Shown piece by piece: positions 55,251-64,000 of a stretch of 64,000 nucleotides of DNA. Below the pieces are notes generated by a model that did not search any database, had not been told where the DNA came from, and was given only the letters and a program-made list of their open reading frames with translations. Each line of letters opens with the position of its first letter. Position 1 is the stretch's first letter. This stretch comes from JAFGBI01 sp964454025 (GTDB lineage: Bacteria; Myxococcota_A; Polyangia; Polyangiales; Polyangiaceae), in assembly GCA_964454025.1 (NCBI GenBank), contig CAYVRP010000008.1, positions 46,829 through 110,828 on the forward strand, written 5' to 3'. Both the position numbers and the translations under genes were made by a program.

Positions 55251-57077
55251 GTGGCGGGCCGGACCGAGCTGACGCTAGCCCTGCTCTGCGACGCGCTCGA
55301 GCGGGAGGGACTCCTGACCCTCGAGCAGCGCCGCGACGCGCTCCTGCACGAGGAGCGGGAGCGGGCGCGCATCCTGCACCAGCGGGCAGGACCCGGGCGG
55401 CGGGGGACGAGCGCCGCCGCCGAGAAGGTCCCCCCCGCGGAGGTGATCGCGGCCCTCGGCCTGAACGTCGGCGGCGACCCGCGCTTCCCCCTGACCGAGC
55501 AGCTCGTGATGGAGGTCTTCGCGCGTGCCATCGACGTACCGTACGTCGCGCTCGACCCGCTCAAGATCGACGCCAAGCTCGCGGTGCAGACGCTCTCCCG
55601 TCCCTTCGCCCGGCGGCACCAGGCCGTGGTGATCGCGGGCGATGACGCCGGCGTGACCGTGGCCGTCGCCAACCCCCTCGACGTCGAGCTGGTCGACAAC
55701 CTCCGGACCTTCGTGCGGCGCCAGGTGCGGCTGGTGGTCGCGGCGCCGAGCGACATCCAGCGCGTCATCACCGATCTGTACGGCTTCCGTACCTCGGTGG
55801 TGGCGGCGGAGCGGGAGTTCACCGCCGGCGTCGACATCGGCAACCTCGAGCGATACGTCCGCCTCAAGCAGGTGGAGGACATCGAGGCCACCGACAGCCA
55901 CGTGGTCAACGCGGTGGAGTACCTCTTCCACTACGCCTTCGATCAGCGCGCCTCGGACGTTCACATCGAGCCGCACCGTGAGCAGTCCGTGGTGCGGATG
56001 CGGATCGACGGCGTCTTGCACGCCGTCAACACCCTGCCCAAGATCGTGCACCCGGCGGTGGTGTCGCGCATCAAGATGCTGGCGCGGCTCGACATCGCGG
56101 AGAAGCGCCGGCCGCAGGACGGCCGGATCAAGACCGCGCGCGGTGACCGCGAGGTCGAGATCCGCGTCTCCACCATGAGCGTGGCCTTCGGCGAGAAGAT
56201 CGTGCTGCGCATCTTCGACCCCGAGGTGATCGTGCGCGACCTCGGCGACATCGGACTGACGTCCGCGCAGCTCGCCACCGTCGAGCGCTTCATCGCGCGG
56301 CCGCACGGGTTGGTGCTGGTGACGGGGCCGACCGGCAGCGGCAAGACCACCACCCTCTACTCCGCGCTGCGCGCGCTGGCCACCCCGGAGGTCAACGTCA
56401 CCACCATCGAGGACCCGATCGAGATCGTGGTCGACCACTACAATCAGGTGGAGGTGCAGCCCAAGATCGGGCTCACCTTCCCCGAGGCGCTGCGCCACCT
56501 GCTGCGCCAGGACCCGGACGTGATCATGGTGGGCGAGGTGCGCGACGCGGAGACGGCCGCCATCGCGGTGCAGGCGTCGCTGACCGGGCACCTGGTGCTG
56601 GCCACCCTGCACACGAGCGACTCGGTGGGCGCGGTGACCAGGCTGCTGGATCTCGGCGTCGATCCCTGCCTGCTCGCGTCCACGCTGACGGGCGTGATCG
56701 CGCAGCGGCTGGTCCGCCTGGTCTGCCCCGGCTGTCGCGTGGAGACGTTCCTCACCCCGGACCAGATGTCGCTGCTCGGGATCGACGTCGGGGACCTGGA
56801 GGCGCAGGGCGAGGCGCCGCAGCTGATGGTGGCGGTCGGCGACGGCTGCGTGAAGTGCCGCGGCACGGGCCTCTACGGGCGTTCGGGCGTGTTCGAGGTG
56901 CTCGAGGTCGACGAGAAGCTCCGGAAGCTCGTGGGGGCCGGCGCCGGCGCCAAGGACCTGCTGCGGCAGGCGCGCCAGGATGGCCTCCTCACGCTCCGCG
57001 AGGCGGCCATCCGCAAGCTCGCCCAGGGGCTCACCTCCTTCGAGGAGGTCCTGCGCGTGACGGTGGAGGACGGGTGA
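55251..57077 (+). CDS. GspE/PilB-type secretion ATPase
   Basis: The 608-residue protein starts at GTG 55251. The N-terminal MshEN-like domain (about 1-190) binds c-di-GMP in some relatives. The ATPase core has DVHIEPH (near 240), Walker A GPTGSGKTTT (near 358), TIEDPIE (Asp box), DPDVIMVGEVRD (Walker B, near 421) and TLHTSD (His box). A four-Cys zinc site (CPGC near 492, CVKC near 533) places it with PilB/GspE rather than PilT. It powers type IV pilus extension or type II secretion. No pilC, pilT or gsp genes are nearby; the downstream AAA+ gene overlaps its stop (GTGA). Confidence 0.92.
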   Translation: MAGRTELTLALLCDALEREGLLTLEQRRDALLHEERERARILHQRAGPGRRGTSAAAEKVPPAEVIAALGLNVGGDPRFPLTEQLVMEVFARAIDVPYVALDPLKIDAKLAVQTLSRPFARRHQAVVIAGDDAGVTVAVANPLDVELVDNLRTFVRRQVRLVVAAPSDIQRVITDLYGFRTSVVAAEREFTAGVDIGNLERYVRLKQVEDIEATDSHVVNAVEYLFHYAFDQRASDVHIEPHREQSVVRMRIDGVLHAVNTLPKIVHPAVVSRIKMLARLDIAEKRRPQDGRIKTARGDREVEIRVSTMSVAFGEKIVLRIFDPEVIVRDLGDIGLTSAQLATVERFIARPHGLVLVTGPTGSGKTTTLYSALRALATPEVNVTTIEDPIEIVVDHYNQVEVQPKIGLTFPEALRHLLRQDPDVIMVGEVRDAETAAIAVQASLTGHLVLATLHTSDSVGAVTRLLDLGVDPCLLASTLTGVIAQRLVRLVCPGCRVETFLTPDQMSLLGIDVGDLEAQGEAPQLMVAVGDGCVKCRGTGLYGRSGVFEVLEVDEKLRKLVGAGAGAKDLLRQARQDGLLTLREAAIRKLAQGLTSFEEVLRVTVEDG

Positions 57078-58495
57078 CCACGGGCACCTTCGCCCAGGAG
57101 CTCCGGCGGCAGGTGGCGGCGGGCTTCCCCATCGTCCTGGTGGTCACCCACGAGGAGCAGCGGGCGCTCGCCGCGGTGCGGGAGCTGCTGCACGGCCAGG
57201 CGTGCCCGGTCTGGTCCGCCAGCGGCGGCACGGGGGCGGTGGAGGCCGTGCGCGCGGCCCAGGGCGCGGGAGTGCACGTCTTCCTGGATCTGCACCCGTA
57301 CTTCGGCGATCCGGCGCTGGTGCGCGCGCTGCGCGACTTCGCGGCCGAGGCGGGGCGCGGCAAGAAGGTCATGATCCTCGTCGGTCCGGCGGCGGCGATC
57401 CCGCTCGAGCTCGAGAAGGAGGTGAGCGTGCTGGAGCTGCCGCTGCCGAGCGCGGCGGAGCTCGCCGCCGTGCTCGCGGCGGAGGTGGCTGACGCGGCCG
57501 CCCGTGGCTGGGAGCCCGAGGCCGTGGCCCGCGCCGCGCGGGGGCTCACCGCGGCGGAGGCGGCGCGGGCGTTCCGCATGGCGCGCATGGAGCGGGAGCC
57601 CGGCCTGGCGCTCGCCCGCGTCCTCCGGGAGAAGCGGCGGGTCATGCGCCAGAGCGCGACGGTGGAGCTCATCGAGCCGGAGGTCACGCTCGATCAGGTG
57701 GGCGGGCTCGAGGTGCTCAAGGGCTGGCTCCGCTCGCGCGTGGCCGCCTTCGGCGACGACGCGCGCCGCTTCGGGCTCCCGGAGCCGCGCGGGGTGCTGG
57801 TGTGCGGCATCCAGGGCTGCGGCAAATCGCTGGTGGCCAAGGCGGCGGCGCGGGTCTTCGGCGTCCCGCTGGTGCGCCTCGACTTCGCCGCCGTCTTCGC
57901 CGCGGGATCGCCGGAGCACGCGCTGCGGCAGGCCGAGCGCATCGCGGAGGCGATCGCGCCCCTGGTGCTGTGGGTCGACGAGCTGGAGAAGGGCCTGGGC
58001 GGGGGCGCCCTGGATCCGACTCGCGCCCGCGTGTTCGCGGACTTCTTGGTGTGGCTCCAGGAGAAGCGCGCGCCGGTCTTCGTCGCCGCCACCGCCAACG
58101 AGGTGGAGAGCTTGCCGCCGGAGCTGGTGCGGCGCGGCCGGTTCGACGAGATCTTCTTCGTCGACCTGCCCGCCGCCAAGGAGCGCGCGGAGATCCTGGC
58201 CATCCACCTCTCGCGTCGCGGCCGCGACCCGCGCGCGTTCCCGGTCGAGGAGCTCACGCGCGGCCTCGAGCACTTTTCGGGCGCGGAGCTCGAGCAGGGC
58301 GTGATCGCGGCGCTGTTCCGTGCCTTCTCGGCCGCTCGTGAGGTCACGCCCGAGGACCTGCGCAGCGCCCTCACCGAGGTCGTGCCGCTGGCGACCCTGT
58401 ACGAGGAGAAGGTGCAGGCCCTGCGCCGCTGGGCCGAGCACCGCGCGCGCCGCGCGTCGGCGGACCGGCGGACGCTGGAGCTGTTCCGGGACTGA
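57074..58495 (+). CDS. AAA+ ATPase, Ycf46-like
   Basis: The 473-residue protein has an N-terminal half (about 1-215: IVLVVTHEEQRAL, VHVFLDLHPYFGD, ILVGPAAAIPLELEKEV) that matches the N-domain of Ycf46-type proteins. An AAA+ module follows: Walker A GIQGCGKS near 245, Walker B LVLWVDELEK near 298, the sensor ATANEVESLPPELVRRGRFDE with the Arg finger, and a lid domain. Ycf46 proteins are of unsettled function (linked to CO2 response in cyanobacteria). Coupling to a PilB-like ATPase by GTGA overlap is notable. The GTG start has its binding site inside the pilB-like gene. Confidence 0.88.
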   Translation: MTTGTFAQELRRQVAAGFPIVLVVTHEEQRALAAVRELLHGQACPVWSASGGTGAVEAVRAAQGAGVHVFLDLHPYFGDPALVRALRDFAAEAGRGKKVMILVGPAAAIPLELEKEVSVLELPLPSAAELAAVLAAEVADAAARGWEPEAVARAARGLTAAEAARAFRMARMEREPGLALARVLREKRRVMRQSATVELIEPEVTLDQVGGLEVLKGWLRSRVAAFGDDARRFGLPEPRGVLVCGIQGCGKSLVAKAAARVFGVPLVRLDFAAVFAAGSPEHALRQAERIAEAIAPLVLWVDELEKGLGGGALDPTRARVFADFLVWLQEKRAPVFVAATANEVESLPPELVRRGRFDEIFFVDLPAAKERAEILAIHLSRRGRDPRAFPVEELTRGLEHFSGAELEQGVIAALFRAFSAAREVTPEDLRSALTEVVPLATLYEEKVQALRRWAEHRARRASADRRTLELFRD

Positions 58496-58523
58496 CGCGC
58501 GCGCCGGCCGGCGTCGCGCGGCG

Positions 58524-59333
58524 CTAGCTCCCCAGCACCAGGCGGCCGAGCGCCGCGTGCAGCCGCCCGTTGGTCACCAGGAGGTTGCCGCGCTCGAGCC
58601 GCGCGGGGCTGCCGTCGAGGTGGGTCACCACGCCGCCTGCCGCCAGCACCACCGCGAGCCCGGCCGCGACGTCCCAGGGCTTCAGCGACCGCTCCCAGTA
58701 GCCGTCGTAGGTCCCCTCGGCGACGAAGCAGCAGTCGAGCGCGGCCGAGCCGCAGCGGCGCACGGCCTGCACCACGCGCTTGACCCGCTCGAAGCTGGCG
58801 AAGTTGTTGTCGGGCTCGAGGTGGCGGCCGGCGTAGGGGAACCCGGTGGCGACGAAGGCGTCGGTCACGTCGTCGGTGTCGCTCGTCCGGATCGGCTCCC
58901 CGTTACGGAGCGCCGGGCCCCCGCGGTAGCCGGTGTAGCGGACGCGGAGCACGGGCGCGAAGACCGCGCCGGCCAGGGGCTGACCGTCCTCCAGGACGCC
59001 GACGCTCACGCACCAGTGCGGGTGACCGTGGGCGTAGTTGGTGGTGCCGTCGATCGGGTCGCAGTACCAGACCCGGCCCGGTCGGGTCGTGCGCACGGCC
59101 GGATCGCCGTCCGTTTCCTCGCCGACGATCGGGATCTCGGGGGTGAGCTCGGCGAGGCGCCGGCGCAAGAGCGCCTCGCTCGCGAGGTCCCGGTCGGTCA
59201 CCAGATCGGTGCGGCCCTTGCGGCTGACGGCGAGCGGCGAGCGCCAGCCCTCGAGCGCGAGGGCGCCCGCCTCCTCGGCGCCCTTCAGCGCGATCGCCGC
59301 GAGCTCGTCCGTAGGGCGGGTCACCCCGGTCAC
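58524..59333 (-). CDS. Inositol monophosphatase family protein
   Basis: The 269-residue protein has the full metal-phosphatase set: GEETDGD near 66-72, DPIDGTTN near 86-93 and WDVAAG near 222. It removes phosphate from inositol-1-phosphate or a related sugar or nucleotide phosphate with magnesium. The histidinol-phosphatase or SuhB type cannot be separated on sequence alone. GTG 59333 overlaps the stop of the YchJ-like gene; a second GTG at 59324 is possible. It ends 28 bp from the convergent AAA+ gene. Confidence 0.92.
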   Translation of the reverse strand: MTGVTRPTDELAAIALKGAEEAGALALEGWRSPLAVSRKGRTDLVTDRDLASEALLRRRLAELTPEIPIVGEETDGDPAVRTTRPGRVWYCDPIDGTTNYAHGHPHWCVSVGVLEDGQPLAGAVFAPVLRVRYTGYRGGPALRNGEPIRTSDTDDVTDAFVATGFPYAGRHLEPDNNFASFERVKRVVQAVRRCGSAALDCCFVAEGTYDGYWERSLKPWDVAAGLAVVLAAGGVVTHLDGSPARLERGNLLVTNGRLHAALGRLVLGS

Positions 59334-59857
59334 CCCGGCTTGCCGTGGCACTTCTTGTACTTCTTGCCGCTCCCGCAGGGGCACGGCTCGTTGCGGCCCG
59401 GCAGCTTCTCCACGCGGACGGGGGGACCCGCGATCTGCTCGCCGTCCACGAAGTACCAGCGGCCCGCGTGCTTCTTGAACTCGGCCCGCTCCCGATGGGT
59501 CAGCAGGACTCCCTTGAGCTTGTAGCGCGCGACGAACTCGACGAAGCCATGCTCGTCGCTGACCGGCTCGCTCTTGGTGATCTCGAAGCCGAGCCACTCG
59601 GACTGCCGGGACCACTGCTCCGTGTTGGCGCGATCGACCTCGTGCCGCGTGTCGGGCCAGTGGGTGGAGATCACCCAGTCGATCTCGCCCAGGGCGTAGG
59701 CCGCGTACCGCGACCCCATCAGCTCCTCGGGGGTCTGGGGGTAGCGCTCGCCGCGGAAGAAGGGGCCGTACGTCTCGCGCAGCCACTCCTTGCTGCTGGT
59801 GGGATCGGTCGTGCCCGGCGCGGCGGTCTCGTTCGGGGTGGCGGGCTGGTCGGTCAT
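59330..59857 (-). CDS. YchJ-like protein with SEC-C zinc motif
   Basis: The 175-residue cytoplasmic protein has a YchJ/NTF2-like core (MGSRYAAYALGEIDWVISTH, FVEFVARYKL, RWYFVDGEQI) and the C-terminal SEC-C motif CPCGSGKKYKKCH. In E. coli-type YchJ the SEC-C motif is at both ends; here only the C-terminal one is present. The zinc motif resembles that of SecA and is thought to bind protein or nucleic acid. The function is not established. The stop overlaps the start of the inositol monophosphatase gene, so they are co-translated. Confidence 0.87.
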   Translation of the reverse strand: MTDQPATPNETAAPGTTDPTSSKEWLRETYGPFFRGERYPQTPEELMGSRYAAYALGEIDWVISTHWPDTRHEVDRANTEQWSRQSEWLGFEITKSEPVSDEHGFVEFVARYKLKGVLLTHRERAEFKKHAGRWYFVDGEQIAGPPVRVEKLPGRNEPCPCGSGKKYKKCHGKPG

Positions 59858-59920
59858 GGTTGGCTTCCGGATCCTCTCTCGGCGACCCCGGTCCCCGTGA
59901 GGGAAGGCCGCCGTCCCCGG

Positions 59921-61369
59921 TCACGGGCGCCCGAGCGCCGCGAGCAGGAGCCCGTGGATGCCACCAAAGGCGCCGTTCGACAACAGGGCGATGGTGTCTC
60001 CCGGGCGCGCCCGCGCCGCGAGCCGCTCGACGATGGCCTCGATCGACGGCAGCGCGGTCGCTGGCACCCCCCGCGTGCTCACCGCGGCCGCCAGGCGGTC
60101 GAGGTCGAGGGCCTCCCCGGGTGCGATCCCGGACCGCCCGAGCGGGGCGAGCAACACCTCCGTGGCCCGGTCGAAGGCTCGCGCGTACTCGTCCTGGTGC
60201 CGGGCGCGGCAGGCGGTGGCGCTGCGCGGTTCGAAGACGGCGTAGAGGGCGCCCTCGGGGTGGCGTGCGCGCAGGGCCGCGAGCGTCTCACGGACAGCGG
60301 TGGGGTGGTGGGCGAAGTCGTCGTAGACGCGCACGCCGCCCGGCTCGCCGAGCAGGTCCTGCCGCCGCCGCACGCCCTGGAACCTGGCCAGCGCGGCGCC
60401 GAGTCGCTCGAGCGGGGCGCCGTACCCCTCGGCGGCGGCGGCCAGGGCCGCCAGGGTGTTGGCCAGGTTGTGGCGACCCGGCAGCGGCGTGACGAGGCGC
60501 CCCCGCGGGACGCCCGCCACGGTGAGCTCGAAGTCGGTGCCGGCGGGGCCGCCCGAGGTAGGAGTCGCGAGCCACCGGGGCGGCACGTTCACCGGCTGGT
60601 CGGCGAGCGCGTACCAGGCGACCGGCGCCCGAGCGTGCTCGCCGACGACCTCGACGACCCGTGGATCGGACGCATTGGCCACCAACAGCCCGTCGGGCGG
60701 GAGCCCGCCGACGAAGCGGCGGAACGCCTCCACGTAGTCTGCCTCGGTCGGGTAGATGTCGACGTGATCGTGCTCGATCGAGGTCACGATCGCGACCTTG
60801 GCCCGGTAGTGGAGGAACTTGGCCGTCTTCTCGAAGAACGCGGTGTCGTACTCGTCCCCCTCGATCACGAACGGGACCGCCCCGGGGGGCGCGGCGGCGG
60901 CGGCCCGTTGCGGCGCGCGGGCGGCCCGGAAGCTCCGGGGGAAGTCCTTCGGCAGCCCGCCGATGAGGAAGCCGGGCTCGAGCCCCGCCGCGTCGAGCAG
61001 CCAGGCGGCCAGGGCCGTGGTGGTCGTCTTGCCGTGCGTACCGGCGACCACCAGCGGCGACGTGTCCTCGAGCGCGAAGCGCTGGAGCGCCCCGGCGATG
61101 TGGCAGAGCTCGAGGCCGAGCGCCTGGGCGGCGACCACCTCGGGGTTGTCCCGCCGGCAGACGTTGCCCACCACGATCAGGTCCGGCCGCGGCTCGAGGT
61201 GCCGCGGCGAGAACCCCTCGCGGCAGACTACCCCCCAGCCGGCGAGGGCGGGACCCATGGGCGGGTCGAAGCGGACGTCGCTGCCCGTGACCTCGTGCCC
61301 GAGCTCCTGGAGCAGTCCAGCCAGTGATCCCATGCCGGTACCGGCGACCCCGATCACGTGGATGTGCAT
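59921..61369 (-). CDS. mpl: UDP-N-acetylmuramate:tripeptide ligase
   Basis: The 482-residue Mur ligase family protein begins MHIHVIGVAGTGMGSLAGLL with the Rossmann-like UDP-binding loop. The ATP loop GTHGKTTTTALAAWLLD is near 109-125. Then come EGDEYDTAFFEK (Mpl/MurC type), IEHDHVDIYP, PGRHNLAN and YDDFAHHPTAVRETLAALR. Mpl reuses the murein tripeptide L-Ala-gamma-D-Glu-meso-DAP by linking it to UDP-MurNAc. The DYDTAFF pattern and the VRVYDDFAHHPTA box favour Mpl over MurC. Presence of mpl implies a murein-recycling or prey-murein-using Gram-negative cell. ATG 61369. Confidence 0.92.
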   Translation of the reverse strand: MHIHVIGVAGTGMGSLAGLLQELGHEVTGSDVRFDPPMGPALAGWGVVCREGFSPRHLEPRPDLIVVGNVCRRDNPEVVAAQALGLELCHIAGALQRFALEDTSPLVVAGTHGKTTTTALAAWLLDAAGLEPGFLIGGLPKDFPRSFRAARAPQRAAAAAPPGAVPFVIEGDEYDTAFFEKTAKFLHYRAKVAIVTSIEHDHVDIYPTEADYVEAFRRFVGGLPPDGLLVANASDPRVVEVVGEHARAPVAWYALADQPVNVPPRWLATPTSGGPAGTDFELTVAGVPRGRLVTPLPGRHNLANTLAALAAAAEGYGAPLERLGAALARFQGVRRRQDLLGEPGGVRVYDDFAHHPTAVRETLAALRARHPEGALYAVFEPRSATACRARHQDEYARAFDRATEVLLAPLGRSGIAPGEALDLDRLAAAVSTRGVPATALPSIEAIVERLAARARPGDTIALLSNGAFGGIHGLLLAALGRP

Positions 61370-61677
61370 GGTCTGATCGTGAAGAGTGGCGGACGAGGGG
61401 ACTTTACACCACCGCGGCGCGGGTCGAGGGAGCCCGGCGAGCGGAAACGGATTCGGGGGCTCCCGACGCGTCGCGGGTGGCCCCCTCGCGCGGCGTCGCC
61501 GCCGCCGACCGTTGGGCGGAGGGGACGCGCGGGTCGGCCCCCATTCGAGCCCCCACGACCGATCCGAGAGCCCTCACCGTCGAACGCGGCTCCGTGGCGC
61601 CGCCGGCGCGCTCTCACGGCAGGGCTCGCAAGGTGGACCACGTCGGCGGCGTGTCCCTTGCCTGGGCGAGCGCGGCG

Positions 61678-62117
61678 CTACTCGAGCTCCCCGCGCCGGC
61701 GGAGCCAGAGCGTCTGGTTGCCGTTCCCGGAGGCCCTCGACGCCCCTCTGACAGCCACCGCCGTCTCCTGCCTCAGCGACACCGAACCGGTGCGGACCGT
61801 CCCAGGATGCCCGCGTGTCGTCGATGACCAACCGCGCCGTCCCGTCCGCCGCCAGGCATCGCTGGTATCTCGGGAACAGCCAGAGCCCCAGCGAATTCGC
61901 CTTCCAGCTCCCGCGGGAGAAGAAGCGGTGGCAAGCCTCATGATGTCGCTTGCTGGCCGCGTCGGCGGCGACCAGCGTCCGGGTGACCGCGGGCGAGCCG
62001 TACGACTGGATCCAACCCACTCCCGCCGACGAGGAAGTCGGCGAACCCGAGCCACGTCGGCGGAGTACCGAGGTCCGTCAGGGGCGCGAGCGGTGAGAGG
62101 GGATGGATGTCGGGCAT
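61678..62117 (-). pseudogene. Degraded transposase fragment (IS4/IS701-like N-terminus)
   Basis: On the minus strand ATG 62117 (GAGGAG upstream) opens MPDIHPLSPLAPLTDLGTP...WLGFADFLVGG. After a frameshift it continues as SYGSPAVTRTLVAADAASKRHHEACHRFFSRGSW and LVIDDTRASWDGPHRFGVA, then shifts again to an end at 61678. KRHHEACHRFFSR and LVIDDT, with the first catalytic Asp, are typical of DDE transposases of the IS4/IS701 kind. The rest of the catalytic domain is missing. No terminal inverted repeats were found. Confidence 0.6.
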
Positions 62118-62963
62118 GGCTCCTCGGTGAGGGAGTGATGCAGCAAGATCGACTCCTCGCCGAGCGGGCCTACCCGGCGCAGTCTGGTGGGTTGGCATCT
62201 TCTGCCAGGTCGAGCCACGCGTCAGGACTTGGCGCGGGCCGGCGGATGATCCGGGGCCTGCTGCTGCCGCGGCCGGCCAGGTAGGAGAAAGGGCGAAACC
62301 CCAAGCCCCCGCCGAGAACCCCGCCCGCTCGCGAACCGCTCGGACGTCTGCGGCTTGCGCGCCGCTCCGCCACCCGCCTCGCCCGGGTCGCCTGACGCGC
62401 CATGCGCGCGCGCGTGGGTGGCGACACGAGGGATCAACGAACGCAGGCCACGCAACGGATATCGTGAAGCGGCTCCGGCCCCAGGTCCTCGACTCGATGG
62501 TCGAGGCGCGCGCCCGCCACTGCCGCTACGCCGGTCGCCAGCGCTGCGAGCCATGGACGTTTCGCGTCGTCGGCGTCCGGGACGAGGCTCCCGGTGACCG
62601 ACAAGAGGAGCCGCCCTAGCCGACGCGGTCTCGACGTCGTCCGGTCCGTCGAGCAGGTGTCCACGCTCACGGTGCCCGACGAACCCAGCGGAGTCCACGC
62701 CGCGTCGCCGCCTCGACCACCGCCGATCTGCCGGGGTTCTGGGGCGCCTCCCGCGCGAGTGGTTTCATCGCGACTCGTCGCCAACCCCGAGCGCGCAGCG
62801 TCCCGGGCGTGCCGCGCGCCGGTCCGTCCCGCAACCGGGCGTCCCGTCGGAAGGACTCCCCGGCTCCGCGTCTCCCCCTCCCAGCCGCTCGGTGGAAAGG
62901 GGGCCGCCCCGGACGTTTTCGGGGGTTGAAGACCGTCTCGCCATGACTACAATAAGGGCCTCT
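62118..62963. other. Low-information stretch between remnant and last gene
   Basis: The 846 bp have mixed-frame short reading frames only. A coding-like run near 62463-62620 on the plus strand (GTG start, KRLRPQVLDSMVEARARHC) is too short and unmatched to call. AAGGG before ATG 62964 is the next gene's ribosome binding site. Confidence 0.4.
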
Positions 62964-63816
62964 ATGACTCGGACGCGCCTGGTTTTCGGTCTAGCTCTGA
63001 TTTCCCTGTTCGTGGCCTGCAAGAAGGACGACGACGCCGGAAGCGATTCCGTGCCGGGTCGCGCCGGGGAGGGGGGAGCGCTGGAGGCGGGTGGTGCCAG
63101 CGGCGGCGGGACCGGCGGCCGGACCACCGGGGGCACCGGCGGTGGAAGCACGGGCGGAGCAACCGCCACGGGCGGTAATGCCCGCGGTGGGGAGGGCGGG
63201 GACAGTGAAGCCGCCACCGGGGGCGTGACCGGCGCAACGGGCGGCCAGGCGGGAGAAGGCAACGCGGGCGGCCAGGGCGAGCCGGGCGGTGCGGGACCGG
63301 GTAGCGGTGGCGTCGGCGGTGACGACTGCGCTGCGTCGGTGGACGACGCGGCTTCGACCCTGGGCTGCAACGGACCGGTACCGGGAGCGGCGGAGGATGG
63401 CGAGGAGGGGGGCCTCTGTGACGCGACCATCACCTGCGAGGCTGGGACGGCTTGCTTCGCTGACGGGGGGGACAGCGGGCTCTGTCTCCGTGAGTGCGAG
63501 CCGGCGGATACGTACGTCTCCACGGGAGGCTGTCCGGACGGGTTCCGATGCATCACGCTGACCGCGACGGAGGCCTTCTGCTTCCCCGATTGCGAGGAGG
63601 CCATCGACTGCGCCTCGGATCGCTGTGAAGCGGAAGCCGTCTGTGGGTTGCCCGCTGAAACCGGCGCCGGCGGGGCGGGCGGGGCCGGAGGAGCGGGCGG
63701 GGCGGGTACCGCGGGCGCTGGCGGCGTCGGCACCGCGGGCGCTGGCGGCGTCGGCACCGCGGGCGCGGGCGGGGCAGGGGTTTCCGGAGCGGCCGGTGCC
63801 GAGCAAGGTGTGATAC
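62964..63816 (+). CDS. Gly-rich Cys-containing lipoprotein, cut by assembly gap
   Basis: The first 284 residues are visible. ATG 62964 has AAGGG 6 bp upstream; ATG 62943 is in frame too. A lipobox FVAC precedes KKDDD. A Gly/Thr/Ala linker with TGG units (to about 112) leads to a Cys-rich domain (DDCAASVDDAASTLGCNG, GLCDATITCEAGTACF, CLRECEPADTY, GFRCITLTA, CFPDCEEAIDCASDRC). A second linker then begins (AGGAGGAGG). Such Cys repeats occur in myxobacterial surface proteins. The reading frame is open into the N run. The function is unknown. Confidence 0.7.
63708..63779 (+). repeat. 24-bp tandem repeat in lipoprotein linker
   Basis: About three units of 24 bp encode TAGAGGVG. The last unit is changed to TAGAGGAG. 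Confidence 0.7.
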
Positions 63817-63916
63817 NNNNNNNNNNNNNNNNNNNNNNNNNNNNNNNNNNNNNNNNNNNNNNNNNNNNNNNNNNNNNNNNNNNNNNNNNNNNNNNNNNNN
63901 NNNNNNNNNNNNNNNN
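63817..63916. other. Assembly gap of 100 N
   Basis: The gap is exactly 100 unknown bases, the usual scaffold placeholder, so its true length is not known. A tandem repeat on the right side suggests the repeat caused the break. Confidence 0.97.
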
Positions 63917-64000
63917 TGCAGAACCCGGTGCTGCAGGACATCGTGCTGCAGAACCCGGTGCTGCAGGACATCGTGCTGCAGAACCCGGTGCTGCAGGACA
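63917..64000. repeat. Perfect 30-bp tandem repeat
   Basis: The 84 bp are 2.8 identical copies of a 30-bp unit, running to the window edge. Read on the plus strand one frame gives LQNPVLQDIV repeats; on the minus strand one frame gives MSCSTGFCST. A coding repeat (30 is divisible by 3) is likely, but frame and gene are unknown. Confidence 0.85.

Noticed and set aside
58496..58523. Terminator in the GC palindrome between convergent genes
   Set aside because: The stem is only 6-7 bp with no loop and no T run.
63917..64000. CRISPR array
   Set aside because: The repeats are directly adjacent with no spacers and no cas genes are present.

Overview
The window is about 64 kb of very GC-rich DNA from a member of the Myxococcota (myxobacteria), most likely a Polyangia-type predator or saprophyte. 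The signs are a MYXO-CTERM sorting tail, many secreted lipoproteins with long Gly/Thr/Ser linkers (GGASTGG type), a TIGR02147-type regulator, and GspE/PilB machinery. The genus cannot be named from this sequence. The right end is a scaffold edge: a 100-N gap (63817-63916) followed by a perfect 30-bp tandem repeat.

Left part (1-12 kb): a glycan-utilisation locus. A minus-strand operon starts from a clear promoter at 6809-6837 that is overlapped by a LacI-type operator. It encodes a small lipoprotein, a large lipoprotein, two paralogous outer-membrane beta-barrel proteins, another lipoprotein and a GH130 mannoside phosphorylase that runs off the left edge. Beside it lie a GH5 beta-mannanase lipoprotein with its own promoter and operator, and a divergent pair of GH30 lipoproteins.

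12-18 kb holds a TIGR02147 regulator coupled to a secreted inhibitory-type serpin, a lipoprotein of unknown function and an arylsulfotransferase-like lipoprotein.

18.6-27 kb repeats the outer-membrane module: large lipoprotein, two barrels, small lipoprotein, then an SGNH esterase. All four barrels end in Trp-Trp and share internal motifs. I read the two modules as a non-Bacteroidota counterpart of SusCD-type glycan capture and uptake. This is the best candidate here for an undescribed system.

27.4-31.6 kb is a tightly coupled four-gene respiratory operon: Rieske protein, cytochrome b6/IV fusion, a CydA-like subunit with a C-terminal haem c motif, and a second CydA-like membrane protein. 31.6-49 kb mixes carbon catabolism with more secreted proteins: a GH10 pseudoenzyme, an SDR and uxaC for uronates, a XylR-like and an AraC regulator, an MFS exporter, a FAH-family hydrolase, an LRR/EGF lipoprotein and a GH6 cellulase with another operator. 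Two decayed genes also lie here.

49-61.4 kb is more housekeeping-like: a LarA homologue, hybrid histidine kinase, MYXO-CTERM protein, PilB-like ATPase with an AAA+ protein, inositol monophosphatase, a YchJ-like SEC-C protein and Mpl. 61.4-63 kb holds a degraded transposase and little else, followed by a Gly-rich lipoprotein cut by the gap.
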